Both the position numbers and the translations under genes were made by a program. Positions 47,501 through 58,091 of a stretch of 64,000 bases of DNA are shown one piece after another. The DNA is taken from assembly GCA_022605405.1 (NCBI GenBank), contig JABYQQ010000033.1, forward strand, positions 124,001-188,000, written 5' to 3'. The notes under the pieces were generated by a model. That model was given only the letters and a program-made list of their open reading frames with translations. It ran no database searches and was not told the DNA's origin. This stretch comes from Earliella scabrosa. Lineage: Eukaryota > Basidiomycota > Agaricomycetes > Polyporales > Polyporaceae. The stretch's first letter is position 1. Each line of letters opens with the position of its first letter.

Positions 47501-47536
47501 GACGTTCCTCCACCTAGAATCTGTTGCCATTCCCCC

Positions 47537-48082
47537 ATGATGCTCTACCCTGAGTTCCTCAGCCTCCTTCGCCCGCTTGGGCTCATAATCGGGTCCTGTG
47601 TGCTTGTATACAGCACGGTATACAACATGTGGGACAGCTTCGAGAACCCGCCCCCCATCCTGAACCTTGGTCATGTTGATGAACTCGGCCGCGCCACCTA
47701 CAATGGGGCAAGTGGCACTTTCGCCAATGCAACCGTTTCCTTCGTCACTCTTCCTACGTCGAACGAAGGTAAGCTGACGCGTGACACCCGTTCTTGCGTC
47801 TTTCTAATCCATCCGTCAGCCTTTGTTTGTGTCGCATCCACCACGAACAACATCGCCTCTACTATGGTTGTTCCTGCGTCGGTCCTTGGTCTAGTCCTCG
47901 AGCTGGTGAGTCCTCTTCTACTACCACAACCCACAGACACGTTGCTGATGCAAGGCCAGGACGTTTTTAACATCAACTTGTGCGACATGCCTGAGGTCGC
48001 TCTCACCTTTGCCGACACCAGTGACCTCATGCATTTCGCGGCGTCCTTGCGGGGCGCCATCATTTTCGAGAACAAGCCGTAG
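47537..48082 (+). CDS. small membrane-anchored protein, unknown
   Basis: Three exons (47537-47768, 47820-47905, 47960-48082), with introns of 51 and 54 bp, give 146 aa. An N-terminal hydrophobic segment (LLRPLGLIIGSCVLVYSTVY, split by charge only at R7 of the segment's start) should anchor the protein or act as a signal. The remainder has a regular beta-type look (ATVSFVTLPTSNE, then FVCVASTTNNIASTMVVPA and DVFNINLCDMPEVALTF), ending GAIIFENKP. I do not recognise the family. The open frame extends upstream to 47375 without an ATG; of the tandem ATGs at 47537/47540 I chose the first. It converges with the WD40 gene, leaving 173 bp between stops. Confidence 0.55.
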   Translation: MMLYPEFLSLLRPLGLIIGSCVLVYSTVYNMWDSFENPPPILNLGHVDELGRATYNGASGTFANATVSFVTLPTSNEGKLTRDTRSCVFLIHPSAFVCVASTTNNIASTMVVPASVLGLVLELVSPLLLPQPTDTLLMQGQDVFNINLCDMPEVALTFADTSDLMHFAASLRGAIIFENKP

Positions 48083-48255
48083 ATCGGCCTTACCAGACGG
48101 TGATCACGCTCGTCGGACACGAGAGGGGCAGCGGTAGAAGGTGACGGACAGGACGGGGGCTGATGTGTTGGGGAGAGGGTATGCATCGCAATATTGTACA
48201 TGTACTCGAATTGGTGTGGAAAATTGCGCAGTGCGCCAGCTTGCTCCGATCCTGC

Positions 48256-49821
48256 TCATAGTCCATTGCCGATGTCCTCTAACGACGTAGCCAGTACGTA
48301 GACAAGGACCACGAGAGCGACCACAATTCCTACGCGTCTGAACTGAGCCGTTATGAGTCAATCTCTAGGTGCAAAGTTGAGAGGGAGCAAGCGTCGTACC
48401 AATAAGATGGCAGGTGCATGAGGATGTGCAGCAATGGGGTCAGCGTGCTTGTTCCTGCCTTCGTCCTCGTGATCGCCTTCGGAACCTGAGCCTGAGTCCA
48501 AGTTCGAGTCCGAATCCTCGATCTTTGGGTCCTGCGCTTCCCATAAGATACAGGGAGAGTCCTTGCCCTTGTTGTAGACACCAGTAGCGAGGAGGAAGCG
48601 AAAGTCTGAAGGATTGGTGGACGTGATGCAGTGTCCCTGGGAAACAATCACTACGTCACCGATGCCAAATATAAGCGACACCTACCGCTATGGCGCGGAT
48701 CGGGACATTCCCTGTTGACGGTGCAAACGAGTTACGGACACCGATCGACATGATATGGAGTGAGGAGCAGGACGCACTGGGTATCGACAGGACATCGAGC
48801 TGCCGCTTGAGATATATATCCCAGACTCCCACCTTGCCAATTGAGCTGCCCCCCAGGATAGCATGTCCTCCGTGTATGAACTGGACGGGAACGAAGTCGG
48901 GTCCGGGGACATCGTGCTCAAAGGAACACACCGGGACTCCATCTTCCATCCTATAGACATCAAAGCCAGTGTCCAGGTTCGAAATGGCCAGGTGTGTTCC
49001 AGACTCGGATAGAGAAGCATGGCCGCTGGAGGAGTGCTCTGTTCAGTACATAAGAGTAACAGAGCCCACCCTGCTTACATCTTGCCCGGGGCCGGAATTG
49101 TGCGGATACTGCGCCAATCGCGTGGATCGTAGAGGCTAGCGAACAATGAGACAGTTCATACACACTGTGATATGCACGTACTATACACCGTGGTACATGT
49201 ATGTGACAAGCAGGAGGAGCTCGTGTTGGGGTGAAGACGTCCAATGAAGGCTCGTCACAATCACCTCCTTGTTCGCATTCTTCTTCACAGTCGCAGGTCC
49301 CGGTAGTGACTGTTGAAGAATGTACAACTTGGCTTGGTAAGATGTGAGAGGAAACATCTGGGATCCGAGAGCTAAGCATCGTACCGCCGCCATCCCAACG
49401 CCATAGCTTGACCTCCTCCAGAGCGCCCGACGCTAGCCACAAGCCTTTAACGGCCAGGTGTTCCACAGGAAGTCCGTGTGCCCAGAAGCCGCCAACAGAC
49501 AAGTCGTTCTGTGCGAATGGTTGTGAGGATAACACGTAGCGAAGGCGACATACGTACTGGTGTGATGGTCAACCGCACAACATGACCACGTTTCGTACCA
49601 AACAGCAGTTCATTCTCGCCATCCGGGAGCCATGCAATTGAGGAAATTTCATGTTCTCCCAGATGACGGTACAGAAGGCGACCCTCCTGTACATTCCATA
49701 CACATAATCGCCCGTCCAGGCTACCCGTGGCTAAGAAGGTTCCTTCAGTACTGAAGGCGACTGCTGTGATGGCGTCCTCGTGGTCGTTGAGATGACAAAG
49801 TTGAGCGTAGCGTCGAGCCAT
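48256..49821 (-). CDS. WD40-repeat protein with C-terminal membrane anchor
   Basis: Seven exons (49821-49558, 49508-49385, 49332-49182, 49135-49079, 49025-48686, 48636-48400, 48342-48256) give 419 aa; all six introns (46-57 bp) have GT...AG ends and matching phases. WD repeats are clear at the N-terminus (HEDAITAVAFSTEGTFLATG, then SLDGRLCVWNVQEG) and later (VEHLAVKGLWLASGALEEV; SLSESGTHLAISNLDTG; VQFIHGGHAILGGSSIG). An acidic region follows, then a final 28-residue exon holding one hydrophobic helix (VGIVVALVVLVYVLATS), consistent with a tail anchor facing the cytosol. WD40 propellers are scaffolds; the partner is unknown. A related WD40 family is frequent in Agaricomycete accessory DNA. Without the last splice the protein would stop ten or so residues later and lack the anchor. 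Confidence 0.8.
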
Positions 49822-50239
49822 ATTCCTAGTGCACAGCTGGCGGCGTTTTACGAGTTGAGATTTTGACAGGGGTGACGAGGAGCTCAGGGAGTGGTGGTTG
49901 GCTGGTAGGCTTGGGGTGGCTGTCGTCGAGGCGCTCAGTACTGCCACGTGGACTAGATATGGAAACAACGCCCGGTCTTGAAGTTGTCGGAGTTCCGTCC
50001 GGTGAACGTGAAGCCGAGGCGGACTCGAGACCTGGGTCCGCATTCGATGAGAACTCGGACCTTATATACAGGGGCGTTCCGTATGTTACAGTAGGAGAGT
50101 ACACGAAGTCCATCAGCGCGGGTTCGAGTCCATTAGAGTCATGTTGGCTCTGCGGGGCTCGAGAGTGGAGTCGGGAGTGTTGAGCGCACGTGCACGCAGG
50201 AGTCTCTCATCCTTGTCTTCGCACAACCTAACGTTCATG

Positions 50240-50690
50240 ACATCCAACCACCACACCCACCGATGTTGCTATGTCGCTCTGGCCAAATACATACATGCAT
50301 AGAAGCCTTGAGATAGACTTGTCGAATGTTGTCAGGCCGGTCGTGCTGCGATGTCCGGATACGCAGTAAGCGGTCCTTCTCCTTGCCTGCCTTGACAAGC
50401 ACACGCTTGACGTTGTCGCTCTCGGCCCAGGCGGTCTACATCTGAGCCTCGAGGTCCTCGAGTGGGCTTTCTCCAATCGTCAGAGGGCCTTGCCTCGCTC
50501 CTCGATGAGTGAGTATACCTTGTCCGCATTGCCCGCCTCACACCTTTGAACTTGTCCTTCACCTGTCCAAGCCGTTGCTTCTGGACCTCAGCCGCTCGGG
50601 TCCGCTCTGTGACCTCCAGGTGACCTCCGTGAGGGCACGAGCAAGGGCTTCGCCTTAGGTCTTCGTCTCGTGCGAGATCTGGCTGTTCCG
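50240..50690 (-). pseudogene. broken coiled-coil-like gene fragment
   Basis: Minus-strand stretches that read like a charged helical protein are spread over different frames: TERTRAAEVQKQRLGQVKDKF then FKGV, NADKVYSLIEERGKAL, GESPLEDLEAQM followed by a stop, and AESDNVKRVLVKAGKEKDRL then RIRTSQHDRPDNIRQVYL. No introns fit the joins, so this looks like a decayed gene or a partial duplicate. Family unknown. The adjoining 50690-51500 has no supported gene. Confidence 0.3.
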
Positions 50691-51525
50691 CTCATGGTGG
50701 CACCCTCCGAACTATCCTCCTACTCCTCCGTTCGGGCGCCTAATGAAGCGATCTTCCACTGTGCACCCTGTGTCTGCACCACACCGGTTGTCAGCATGAG
50801 GTTGCACACGTGGAAGCGGACATGGAAAATGAGAAGCGCGATCCCACGACACGCGGATCCGGCGACAATTCGTATTACCCAGTTAATTTTCCGTGTTCTC
50901 GTCCGAAGAAGACAGGATCTAGAGGAAGCCCTGTCATCGGAATTATGTGCTCTGGGAAGCTCGTAAGGGGCACGCGTGCTGCCACTCTCATGGTGGAGTT
51001 CTCCCACATCAGGGCACGAGAGCAGCTGGCGCGGGGCCAGAACAAGAGAATTCATGGGCACTCTGGAATTACAAGCTCGTATGCACTATGCCTACGCGGA
51101 GAAATAACCGGTGGGGATCTCGTAGAAGGATGTGCCTGCCCATCCCCATCTAATCCACATCCGAATACGGAGTCTATTGCGATGTGTGAGCATGTGCAGC
51201 TTCAAAGCACCATACAGAAGACTCACTCTCTCCGTTGTGCTTCGTCGAACTCGCCATTATCTGGTCTTTGGACGAGGAAACCTTCCTCACGTGCTTGACC
51301 TGGTTTTAGAAACAGTATACCCGTGCCCTCTGGATCGAACACAGCGGCGAATCCGATATATGATAGTGTCTATGCTACCATGAGACCGGACAGGATGTGA
51401 AAGGACATGTAAGCTTACCGAAACATATGAGTCAAAGGTGAAGTCGTATTGCTTCAGTTCACCTTTGGCTTCGTATATGCTCTTCATACTCTATTGCCCA
51501 TCTGAGACAGTGGCGCTGAAGAGAA

Positions 51526-52161
51526 CTAAATGAGACTCACAATATAGTGGGGTGTCGGCAGCCCGATGTAGGCAGCCTCTCGCCGGTCACGGAGGCGTAT
51601 CGACAGGAGAGGAGGTCCCATTAGATGAGTGCTGCGGTGTGGGGAAGCGTGTAGCGCAACTGCAGCACGACGCGCAGTTATGTATATGTTCAGCCACTCC
51701 CATTCAAGGGAGCGTGCGAGGTAGAAGCTGACTCGGCCTTCGACGTAGATGCGACCAGGGTTTCGACGTAGATGCGACCAGGGTTTCGACGGCGTTCTCG
51801 TCGCAGTCGTTCGGAGTTCATGCGCAGTATCCAATAACTTTACCCAGAACCCCCGGCTTCTCGTTGATCTCTCGAACATGAACGTGCTGCCTTCCGCCCA
51901 ATAAAGTAGGTACACTACCATGGAGGCAGCTCTCTGGAACCACGTCCACGTATTAGCCGACTGGGATCTCAAGCAGCTGACGCACACGAGCCCTGGCGTC
52001 CCGTGCGGAGTGCGTACCCGGGGCGAAGGAATGCTGGTGATAGGGCGCGTGGAGGTGCGTGTCCTGTCCGATCCTGAGCGATCGTCGTCTGGGAGGAGGG
52101 GCAGAGACGTGACTGGATACCGAGCGCCGCCTCCTTCAGAACTACACCGTTCTACGAACAT
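51526..52161 (-). CDS. weak ORF, unknown
   Basis: A 211-codon minus-strand frame contains some protein-like runs (GRIYVEGRVSFYLARSLEWEW then LNIYITARRAAVALH). A second short frame at 51487-51419 (MKSIYEAKGELKQYDFTFDSY followed by a GTAAGC donor) may belong with it. The 23-bp tandem duplication at 51739 falls inside this frame and shifts it, which weakens the case. No family recognised. Confidence 0.2.
   Translation of the reverse strand: MFVERCSSEGGGARYPVTSLPLLPDDDRSGSDRTRTSTRPITSIPSPRVRTPHGTPGLVCVSCLRSQSANTWTWFQRAASMVVYLLYWAEGSTFMFERSTRSRGFWVKLLDTAHELRTTATRTPSKPWSHLRRNPGRIYVEGRVSFYLARSLEWEWLNIYITARRAAVALHASPHRSTHLMGPPLLSIRLRDRREAAYIGLPTPHYIVSLI
51739..51791. repeat. 23-bp direct tandem duplication
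   Basis: TTCGACGTAGATGCGACCAG plus GGT occurs twice in perfect succession (51739-51761 and 51762-51784) with a third partial copy (TTCGACG) after it, indicating a recent slippage or duplication event. Confidence 0.85.
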
Positions 52162-52199
52162 GTCTTGGAAGCTCTCATCTCCGTTGGAGAAGGTGATGG

Positions 52200-54000
52200 T
52201 GTGCGCTGATTAAGACATCCCTGATCTCCGCGTAAGTCTTCGCCGGGAGGGCTCACAGCTACAACATCTGTAATAGGCTAGAGCACTGACCATTGCAGAT
52301 CCATAAATTAAGACAGTTACGCGTGTGGGGATTCTGGAGCGAGGAAGACAGCTTGCTCTTGCGGAGCGCCAAGGCATGGCAGCCGTCGCGGCAACCAATG
52401 AGACAGTGTTACCAACTAAGCTGCGCTCACCTCCTATACGTGGTTGAAAGCACTCATTCCAGGTCTGATCGATGGAGCACCAGTCGTCGATGTGACAACT
52501 CATGACATGATAAGAATGTAATGGATCAGTCATGATCGGGGTTGCGCATTCGTGAAAACGGACATCAGTACGTACGCTATTCCGGAACTCCGAGGAAGGC
52601 CACGGTTGTAAGTTGGTTCAGCCATCTGGTCGTTGTTCTGGATAATGGCACCCGAACAGAACTGCACGAAAACTGGGAGGCGCATCAGCGGAGACGTTAA
52701 GCGGAGACGTCGAGCGGAGACGAACAGAGTAAGGCCAGGCACACTGACGCACAGAATATTGACAGATTGTACCCGCTGTGCAGTGTGCATGGATAATGGG
52801 CGATTGTGAGTCACTATGAGATGACCTAGAACAGCGCGAACCCCAAATACAGAAAGCTTCGGTCGATTGCAATATCTCGAGATGGCCGTCCGGCCGCACC
52901 AGTGGTCGGCGGCTCGTGACTATACTTAGAAAGCCGATGCACACACAAATTTACTCACTAGGTAGACTGTAACAGTAGCACTGGATCCACAGGTGGGTCA
53001 AGGTCCTCGTTGCTACACGATGAAGGCTGATGAGGGAGGCAAGATGCTGAGAACGAGCAGTACGTAGTAAGTATGAGCTTGAAACTAACGAGTTCTAAAG
53101 TTCACTAAGGTCTAATCAGCAATTTAGACAGCGAAGTTCGATCCGAGTTCACCCGATTGGGTCACAGGCTGGCAGGCGCCAGGTTCGGAGCTGTTCGGAG
53201 CAAGCTCTTCTGGAAATTTCCTTCCGAGTTGCAGCCAAACCCAAGGCGCCAGTAGGTGACAGCGAGCGGAGCTCTGCGGAGCGGGGGCTGCGGGCGGACT
53301 CCCGCCGTGCAGTCGGATCGGCCTGGGCCGCCTGGCTCAGACCGACGATGTGCACCAATCGTGGAGTTGCCTTTCTGCCCACCACCATAACAGGCTCCAT
53401 GCTAGGGCCTGCTTGGAGCTGCAGCGACTTACGCAGGTGCGCGAAAGGTCTTGAACAGGCGACATGTTCGGGACATTTCTGGGAATGTCTTACTGAACAG
53501 GTTCCCTATTCAGAATACGAAAAGCGACAAATAGGTCACCTTTCCTGCAGAGGGAAAATAAGTCTCCTACGCCACACCCCGACGCATCACACTGCACCCC
53601 GAGGCGTCGCGCGGCATCCCGACCCTCCACGCCCCACCCCCACGCCGCACATAGCCATCATGAGCGCCCCGATGCTCCCTCCTCACAGTGATCGTAGACG
53701 ACTGCGACCGACGATGACGACGAGGCGCACAGCGCCGTGAGGCTGCACGATCTTCAAGGATGCTCGGCGCCGCCCCCACGACACATGTGACATGGCGTCT
53801 CAGGCCTCACGAGCCACGACCGAGCTCTTCGTTGCTGCTCCTGACGCCGGAAGACACCCTAAGCCTCGTGCGCCGAGTGGCGTGGTAGTTATCCTTGTGG
53901 CGAGGTCGCATCGGGCGCTCCCTGGAGGCCCCAACCTGCATCCTTCACGCCACACAACGACGTGAGTGGCGCATTCTACGGTGTTCATCGACGATCGTCC
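52200..54000. other. no supported gene
   Basis: Short overlapping frames only. A small cluster of GGAGACG(T) repeats lies near 52690-52720 and GGAGC-type repeats near 53260-53290. The last 100 bases before 54044 presumably hold the promoter of gene X, but no clear TATA box is visible. Confidence 0.4.
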
Positions 54001-54043
54001 CTATCTAACGTCACTCTGCCATCCAGGACTACTTAACAACGAG

Positions 54044-55165
54044 ATGTCTTTTATCATAGAGCACGAGCGCAAGTCCGCGTCCTCCTGTACGTCCAATCAA
54101 CATCTCTTGATTTTCTGTCTGCACCATATTCATTGTCTTTCTGTACATGCAGCTGGCGCACAGATGACCCAAGTCATCAATGAGAGTGGCCACCGGGACC
54201 CCTGCGACAAGGCCGACAACATCGACAACACCGAGAACATTAACATAGTTAACAATACCGACAACGCCGACAAGGGCGATGACGATGACAACCACGATGA
54301 CGATAGCGAGGGCAGCAACTTCGTCTTGGAGTACGACGATTCCCTCCCGAGGCGCGCCTTCGACGCTATCATATACTTTCTCCTCGGTGATTTCGACTAT
54401 TACTGTGTCGGCGACGATTGCGATTGCGACATCCGCGAAGGCTTCATCGTCACGGTCTACAAGTTCATCCGCCGCATCGTACTCGGCGTCATCTGGTTCG
54501 TCTGCGCGCTCCTTGAATTCATCTTCGAGGATGTCGTTATGACAGCTTCGGGAGACGATCTCAGCGACATTGGTGGCGATGGCCACGATGGATCTCCGTC
54601 GTTCCTACCCTGGGTCCGTGGCATCGTTGGCGTCGTCCTCCTGCTGGTCAAGTACGCCCTCGCGACCATAGTGGTCGTCAATCTCGTCATCGTCATCTCT
54701 CGCAACAGTGTCATCTCCGAGCGGCACGCTGTTCGGCTCGGATGTCTCCTGCTTCCAGCCCTTACCTCCTGCCCCCCGTCTGACGCCATATCCCCGACTA
54801 TGTCCACCATCCCGAATTCCGCCTCTACCATGGCCGAGCGGGAACAACCTGCCATCCATGCGTCTGCCGACGCCCCCATGTTCACCATCGTTCTGCAACC
54901 CGGGGATCGAAACATGGCCACGGGTTGTCCGGTGTGTTACACACACTGGTGCGGCGACGATCATGTGCGACCCGAAGATGCCTCCGTTGGGGTTGTCACG
55001 ATAGTCGAGTCCGCGTCGGAGGGTAGCGCCGACGTCTTCCGCGGAATCATCGCAGACAGAAGACCACTCCTTGGCGCGATCAACGACGGCGTCGTTACCG
55101 AGGGGCTCACCATGGGAGAACCTGAGCACGCCATGGTCAAGTTGGAAAGGTCGGAGGAGGACTGA
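54044..55165 (+). CDS. gene X: acidic protein with two membrane segments
   Basis: Two exons (54044-54086 and 54153-55165), joined over a 66-bp intron with GTACGT donor and TGCAG acceptor, give 351 aa. Residues about 35-66 are dominated by Asp and Asn (DNIDNTENINIVNNTDNAD, then a KGDDDDNHDDD run). Two hydrophobic helices follow, about 120-139 (IVLGVIWFVCALLEFIF) and 171-196 (GIVGVVLLLVKYALATIVVV), separated by an acidic loop. The C-terminal half holds CPVCYTHWCGDDH, with closely spaced Cys and His that might bind a metal, and ends acidic. No family recognised. Third-position C/G use supports this strand, although the opposite strand is open for 185 codons (54586-54029). It lies 426 bp upstream of the second SUN gene in the same direction. 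Confidence 0.6.
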   Translation: MSFIIEHERKSASSCTSNQHLLIFCLHHIHCLSVHAAGAQMTQVINESGHRDPCDKADNIDNTENINIVNNTDNADKGDDDDNHDDDSEGSNFVLEYDDSLPRRAFDAIIYFLLGDFDYYCVGDDCDCDIREGFIVTVYKFIRRIVLGVIWFVCALLEFIFEDVVMTASGDDLSDIGGDGHDGSPSFLPWVRGIVGVVLLLVKYALATIVVVNLVIVISRNSVISERHAVRLGCLLLPALTSCPPSDAISPTMSTIPNSASTMAEREQPAIHASADAPMFTIVLQPGDRNMATGCPVCYTHWCGDDHVRPEDASVGVVTIVESASEGSADVFRGIIADRRPLLGAINDGVVTEGLTMGEPEHAMVKLERSEED

Positions 55166-55591
55166 GTTGCAAAATAGTGGAGATTTTGGTGCGCGTGTCC
55201 CCCAGAGTGAACGAAACTTTGTCTAGCGTTGTCTGTACTTGCCTCTGTATGTATTGACTCCTGTTGAATGACGTCGTGCCCCATCGGATTCGCTGCGCCC
55301 TGTCGGTGCGCCCCGTCGGCCTTCCCCGGGACATCTGCAAGGGCGCCTATCGACTCTTGTCCTCTACATCTGCATCGCCAGTCGTGGTGCACGTAAGCAG
55401 TGGCTCACCTTATTGTCTCTCAACGCTCGATACTTGCAGTCATCGCGAGCTTGTCGTTGTGGCATGTCAGACCCTTACGACCCTGATCGTTTTCTGCCAT
55501 CTGGTAAGTAGTGCCCCAGTTGACTCCTGAACGTTGACTGACTGGCTCATGAGATCGAAAGGTTCGATTCGACTCCAAGCACGACAGAAAG

Positions 55592-56515
55592 ATGGCTAAG
55601 CGCGTTCGGTCGCGGAGCTCACACAGCAACTCTGACGATGGCGGAGAACCTCGTAGAGAGAACAAAACACGTAGTGCTGGGAGTTGGTCAACCCTCCTGG
55701 TCGTTCTTCTCAGCTTCTTTGGCCTGATTATGGGTGCGTGTATTGGAATAGTGGTCCACGAAGACTCGGGCATCATGCCACCAACCCTGGTCGACACGTC
55801 CAATGTACGCTCGAAGTTTACGTTCTTCCGCATCCCCATTCCCGGACGTCGTCCCACGTCGGTTTCCCCCCACATCGCCTCTTACGTGCAAAAAGAGATC
55901 AAGGAGGCCATGAAGGATGCCCTCAGAGGGCCTGTCGGTCTCCCCGACTTCGCTCTAGCGGGTGAGGGGGCCTAGCTCGTTGTTAAGTTGACTTCTCCCC
56001 CGAAGTCCGAGATCGAGAAGGCTCGTCCCCCCTCAAACATCCTGGATGAAGACCTTCGCGCCGCGTCGTGCTGGTCCTTCTCAGGCGACAGCGGTCAAGT
56101 CGGCATCAAGCTCTCCAGTCAGATCTACCCCACTCATGTCACCATCGACCATCTTCCCCATGAGCTCACGACCGCCATTACTCAAGCGCCCCGTCAAATC
56201 GTTGTTTGGGGAGGTTCGGACGGCAAGGAGAATGAGCAACGTTACGCTGATTCGATCGATCGTTTCAGTATGTCGCCTCTGAACATGACAGGCGACGGCC
56301 CTCCCATCACAACTGGCGGCACCTTCCTTCCCCTCGCCGCCTTCGAGTACGACATCAAGGCCGAGTCCCCTATCCAGACCTTCCCCATCGACGCTGCGGT
56401 ACTTAGGTCGTGCATCTTCTTTGGTGTCCTCGTCATCGAAGTCAGGAGTAACTGGGGCGGCGCCATGACGCGTCTTTACCGCGTATGGGTACATGGCGTG
56501 GAGGCTACGCGCTGA
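55592..56515 (+). pseudogene. SUN-domain protein (copy 2) with one in-frame TAG
   Basis: A second small SUN protein: basic N-terminus (AKRVRSRSS), one membrane helix (about 32-55, TLLVVLLSFFGLIMGACIGIVV), a helix (YVQKEIKEAMKDAL), then the SUN domain (SWSFSGDSG type: CWSFSGDSGQVGIKLSSQI, VTIDHLPHEL, APRQIVVWGGSDG, and at the end VLVIEVRSNWGG with YRVWVHG). The frame is continuous over 308 codons except codon 128, a TAG at 55973-55975. Aligned with copy 1, the TAG takes the place of Arg in YGARIVSSLTS (here EGA, stop, LVVKLTSP). No normal-length intron removes it; the only possible one (42 bp, weak GTCGGT donor) would delete conserved residues. Options are a recent nonsense mutation, readthrough, or a sequence error. 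Start: ATG 55592. Confidence 0.8.
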
Positions 56516-56789
56516 TGGTGAGTCGTATTGCGCATTGGCATCATATGCTTGCTTACCGCGGCTCCTCCTGTTAGAGTATGTATGGCTAGTTGTGGCTGCG
56601 CTTATGTTCTGTATTGCAATGTATTTGATCGTGTTTTCACCAGCCATCGAGCGTGAGTGCAGCGGGGTTGGGGGCGCCCGTGCGTCATCAGGCGTGATCA
56701 CGCAACCTGCCCGTCGAGCCGAGTGGCACACCCATCCGCTCTTCGAGTCGACGTACGCTTTCTGTACCTACGACCATTTTGACTTCAGA

Positions 56790-58091
56790 ATGGCCCCCGG
56801 TCCTAAAGTCCCTGCAGCCGTCTCGCTGATACGTGGATTCCCTCAGATGATAGAAGATATCGTCAGCATGCTCAACAAGGAGCTAGACCAGTGCGTAGTC
56901 CCTCAGTGGCTCATGTCTTTGTACCCCGCTCACTATTTCATCCCACTCGACAGTGTGCGCGACAAGCTTGTGTTGCCAGCAGATATGTCCTGCTGGTCCC
57001 TCGTGCTTTCATCGCGTGCGAGGGGTCGTTTTGACACGCTCTCGACTGTCACGATCCAAGAGGTCACTCACCGACGTGCAATGTTGGACGCGCTGTATCC
57101 TGGAGAAGATGAGCTCCCTGGACGTCTTGACATGGTCGTCTTGACGATGTTCACTTCTTCTGGGGAGAACCATACACTTTGGCAACAGGTCAGGGATACT
57201 GATGTCTAAACGCGAATTGACCGACTGACGTCTTTCAGTTCAAGATGTCCTACGACAGCAATGTACTCCTTTTAGAGACTAGCGAGCGGGAGTCCATGCA
57301 GAAGGCCTGCTCGGAGTTGGAGCGGCTTTGCGAGGAAGTCCGTCGGCGAGCTGCAACGATGAGGACAACGGTTGCCCGATGGCAGCCCTGCTTCAACCTT
57401 CTACTTACGGAGGTATGCCGACTGCGCTTACAGGTTGCCAGCTACGTATTATAATGGCTTATCGTATGTATAGGAAGGGCGCCTTGGGTGCGACCAAGTT
57501 ATCAACGAAAGGCGTGCCTGGACCTCACGAACCTTCCCCAGTCGTGTGGACGATGTCGTCAGCTCTCTCCAACAACTTGCAGAGTCCCGCGGAGACCTGC
57601 TGGCAAAGAGTAACGCGCTCTGGGAAGATTCTCTTGACTCGTGGATCACTGGCAACCGCCCGGGCAATCGCCTGCCGACGTCTGAAGTGTGCTCGGCGGT
57701 TGCAAAGTATCAAGATCTCCTACGCGAACTCTCGGAGCAGACCGCGACGCAGATGACTCTGGTGGACGACCTCAAGGTGTGTGCGCATCCAAACTATACG
57801 CAATGTCAGTCGCTCACGTTTGGTTAGTCCATCATGAAGGTAGCAAATGTCAATCACAGCACGCTTAGTACGCCCTCGGCTCCAGGAGGTCCCATTTCTG
57901 TCGGAGATGTTCGCGAGTCCTTCGAACTATATGAGGTCATCTGGATCGAGTGCGCCAGGCTTACCGAGGTGAGTAGTACATGATCGTAGCGTTGGAGGGC
58001 GTGTACTAACAGTTGGTAGACCTCCACCCGGTTGAACGAGACCTTGCGCGGCCACATGACAACCTTGGAGGGTGTGCGTGCTAGGGAGTAA
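56790..58091 (+). CDS. gene Y: uncharacterised helical protein
   Basis: Five exons (56790-57188, 57239-57412, 57474-57776, 57828-57968, 58020-58091), with four introns of 50-61 bp, give 362 aa, all phase 0. The first exon has a mixed globular look (LIRGFPQMIEDIVSMLNKEL, then PQWLMSLYPAHYF). Exons 2-5 are helix-rich with heptad-like leucines (ACSELERLCEEVRRRAATM; DDVVSSLQQLAESRGDLLA; YQDLLRELSEQTATQM; SFELYEVIWIECARLTE), suggesting a coiled-coil or four-helix protein. The all-phase-0 introns fall between helical units, hinting at exon duplication. Function unknown. It starts 274 bp after the second SUN gene and may share regulation with it. An alternative start would include an upstream hydrophobic stretch, but that frame overlaps the end of the SUN gene. 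Confidence 0.65.

Noticed and set aside
56493..56789. Hydrophobic N-terminal extension of gene Y
   Set aside because: The frame overlaps the end of the SUN copy-2 gene and lacks its own ATG in good context; treated as 3' UTR/intergenic, with ATG 56790 preferred.
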